Origin: Streptomyces sp. R44
Lineage (GTDB): Bacteria; Actinomycetota; Actinomycetes; Streptomycetales; Streptomycetaceae
Reading direction: 5' to 3'
DNA: 64,000 nucleotides
NCBI RefSeq assembly: GCF_041053105.1
Contig: NZ_CP163444.1
Location: 5,580,001 to 5,644,000 of the forward strand
Part shown: piece after piece, positions 64,000-64,000 of the stretch
Layout of the letters: every line of letters begins with the position of its first letter
How positions within the stretch are numbered: the first letter of the stretch is position 1
Made by a program: the position numbers and the translations under genes
Notes under the pieces: model-generated
The model's input: the letters and a program-made list of their open reading frames with translations, nothing else
Databases searched by the model: none
What the model was told of the DNA's origin: nothing

Positions 64000-64000
64000 G

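Noticed and set aside
1..64000. tRNA, rRNA, tmRNA genes, replication origin, prophage or secondary-metabolite cluster
   Set aside because: I looked for cloverleaf/CCA-type gene ends, DnaA-box groups, integrase or phage structural motifs and PKS/NRPS domains and saw none.

Overview
The window is high-GC DNA with dense, mostly codon-biased genes, GTG/TTG starts, GGAGG-type ribosome binding sites, several apparently leaderless genes, and actinobacterial markers: a WhiB7/WblC regulator with an AT-hook, UvrD2 with a tetracysteine and HRDC tail, an AdnA/AdnB pair, mycoredoxin, MoeZ, DUF3117, DUF3107 and DUF3152. It reads as the core chromosome of a Streptomyces or very close relative. The gene order resembles, from memory and unverified, the sigE-tatB ... 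moeZ-adnAB-uvrD2-wblC region of Streptomyces chromosomes. I see no prophage, rRNA or tRNA gene, CRISPR array, intact insertion sequence or secondary-metabolite cluster.

Layout. 1-5.4 kb: end of a DivIVA-domain gene, tag glycosylase, two tandem secreted I36/FG-GAP repeat proteins, an enoyl-CoA hydratase/isomerase, DUF3117 and an O-methyltransferase. 5.4-9.6 kb: an envelope-stress locus (ECF sigma factor, zinc anti-sigma factor, HtrA-like protease, TatB) behind a good ECF-type promoter. 9.7-16.1 kb: Mrp/ApbC Fe-S carrier, DUF1003 plus MgtE-N/CBS protein, a lipoprotein, a CorA channel. 16.5-24.8 kb: suppressor-of-fused-like protein, DUF6758, PHP phosphoesterase, MarC, NYN protein, hydrolase, and a DEAD-box helicase that apparently starts at CTG. 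25.2-30.4 kb: ferritin-like protein, DUF3107, TetR regulator, hydrolase, and a DUF3152 protein carrying a metzincin motif.

30.4-36.1 kb is a peptide ABC transporter operon whose leader holds a consensus promoter, a leaderless 31-codon peptide and an attenuator-like hairpin. 36.3-41.2 kb is a tightly coupled five-gene operon (PelF-like glycosyltransferase, membrane protein, 17-codon ORF, sugar epimerase, spherulin-4/Sph3-like glycosidase) that I read as a candidate exopolysaccharide locus. 41.3-47.4 kb holds MoeZ, a Tap-like peptidase, a huge membrane protein with a degenerate kinase domain, and an alkyltransferase-like protein.

47.6-62.3 kb is a DNA-repair neighbourhood: AdnA-like and AdnB-like helicase-nucleases separated by two paralogous exported proteins, an M20 peptidase, NudC, a SUMF1-like protein, mycoredoxin and UvrD2. 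The right end (62.3-64 kb) is the wblC antibiotic-response locus with a long leader: an AT-rich WblC-type promoter, an upstream ORF, a terminator in front of wblC, and an alternative pairing inside the ORF that could open that terminator.

Cutting across the window are unusual starts (CTG, possibly ATT), palindromic repeats that supply the stop codons of neighbouring genes, and a Streptomyces-type palindromic repeat inserted in frame in adnB.
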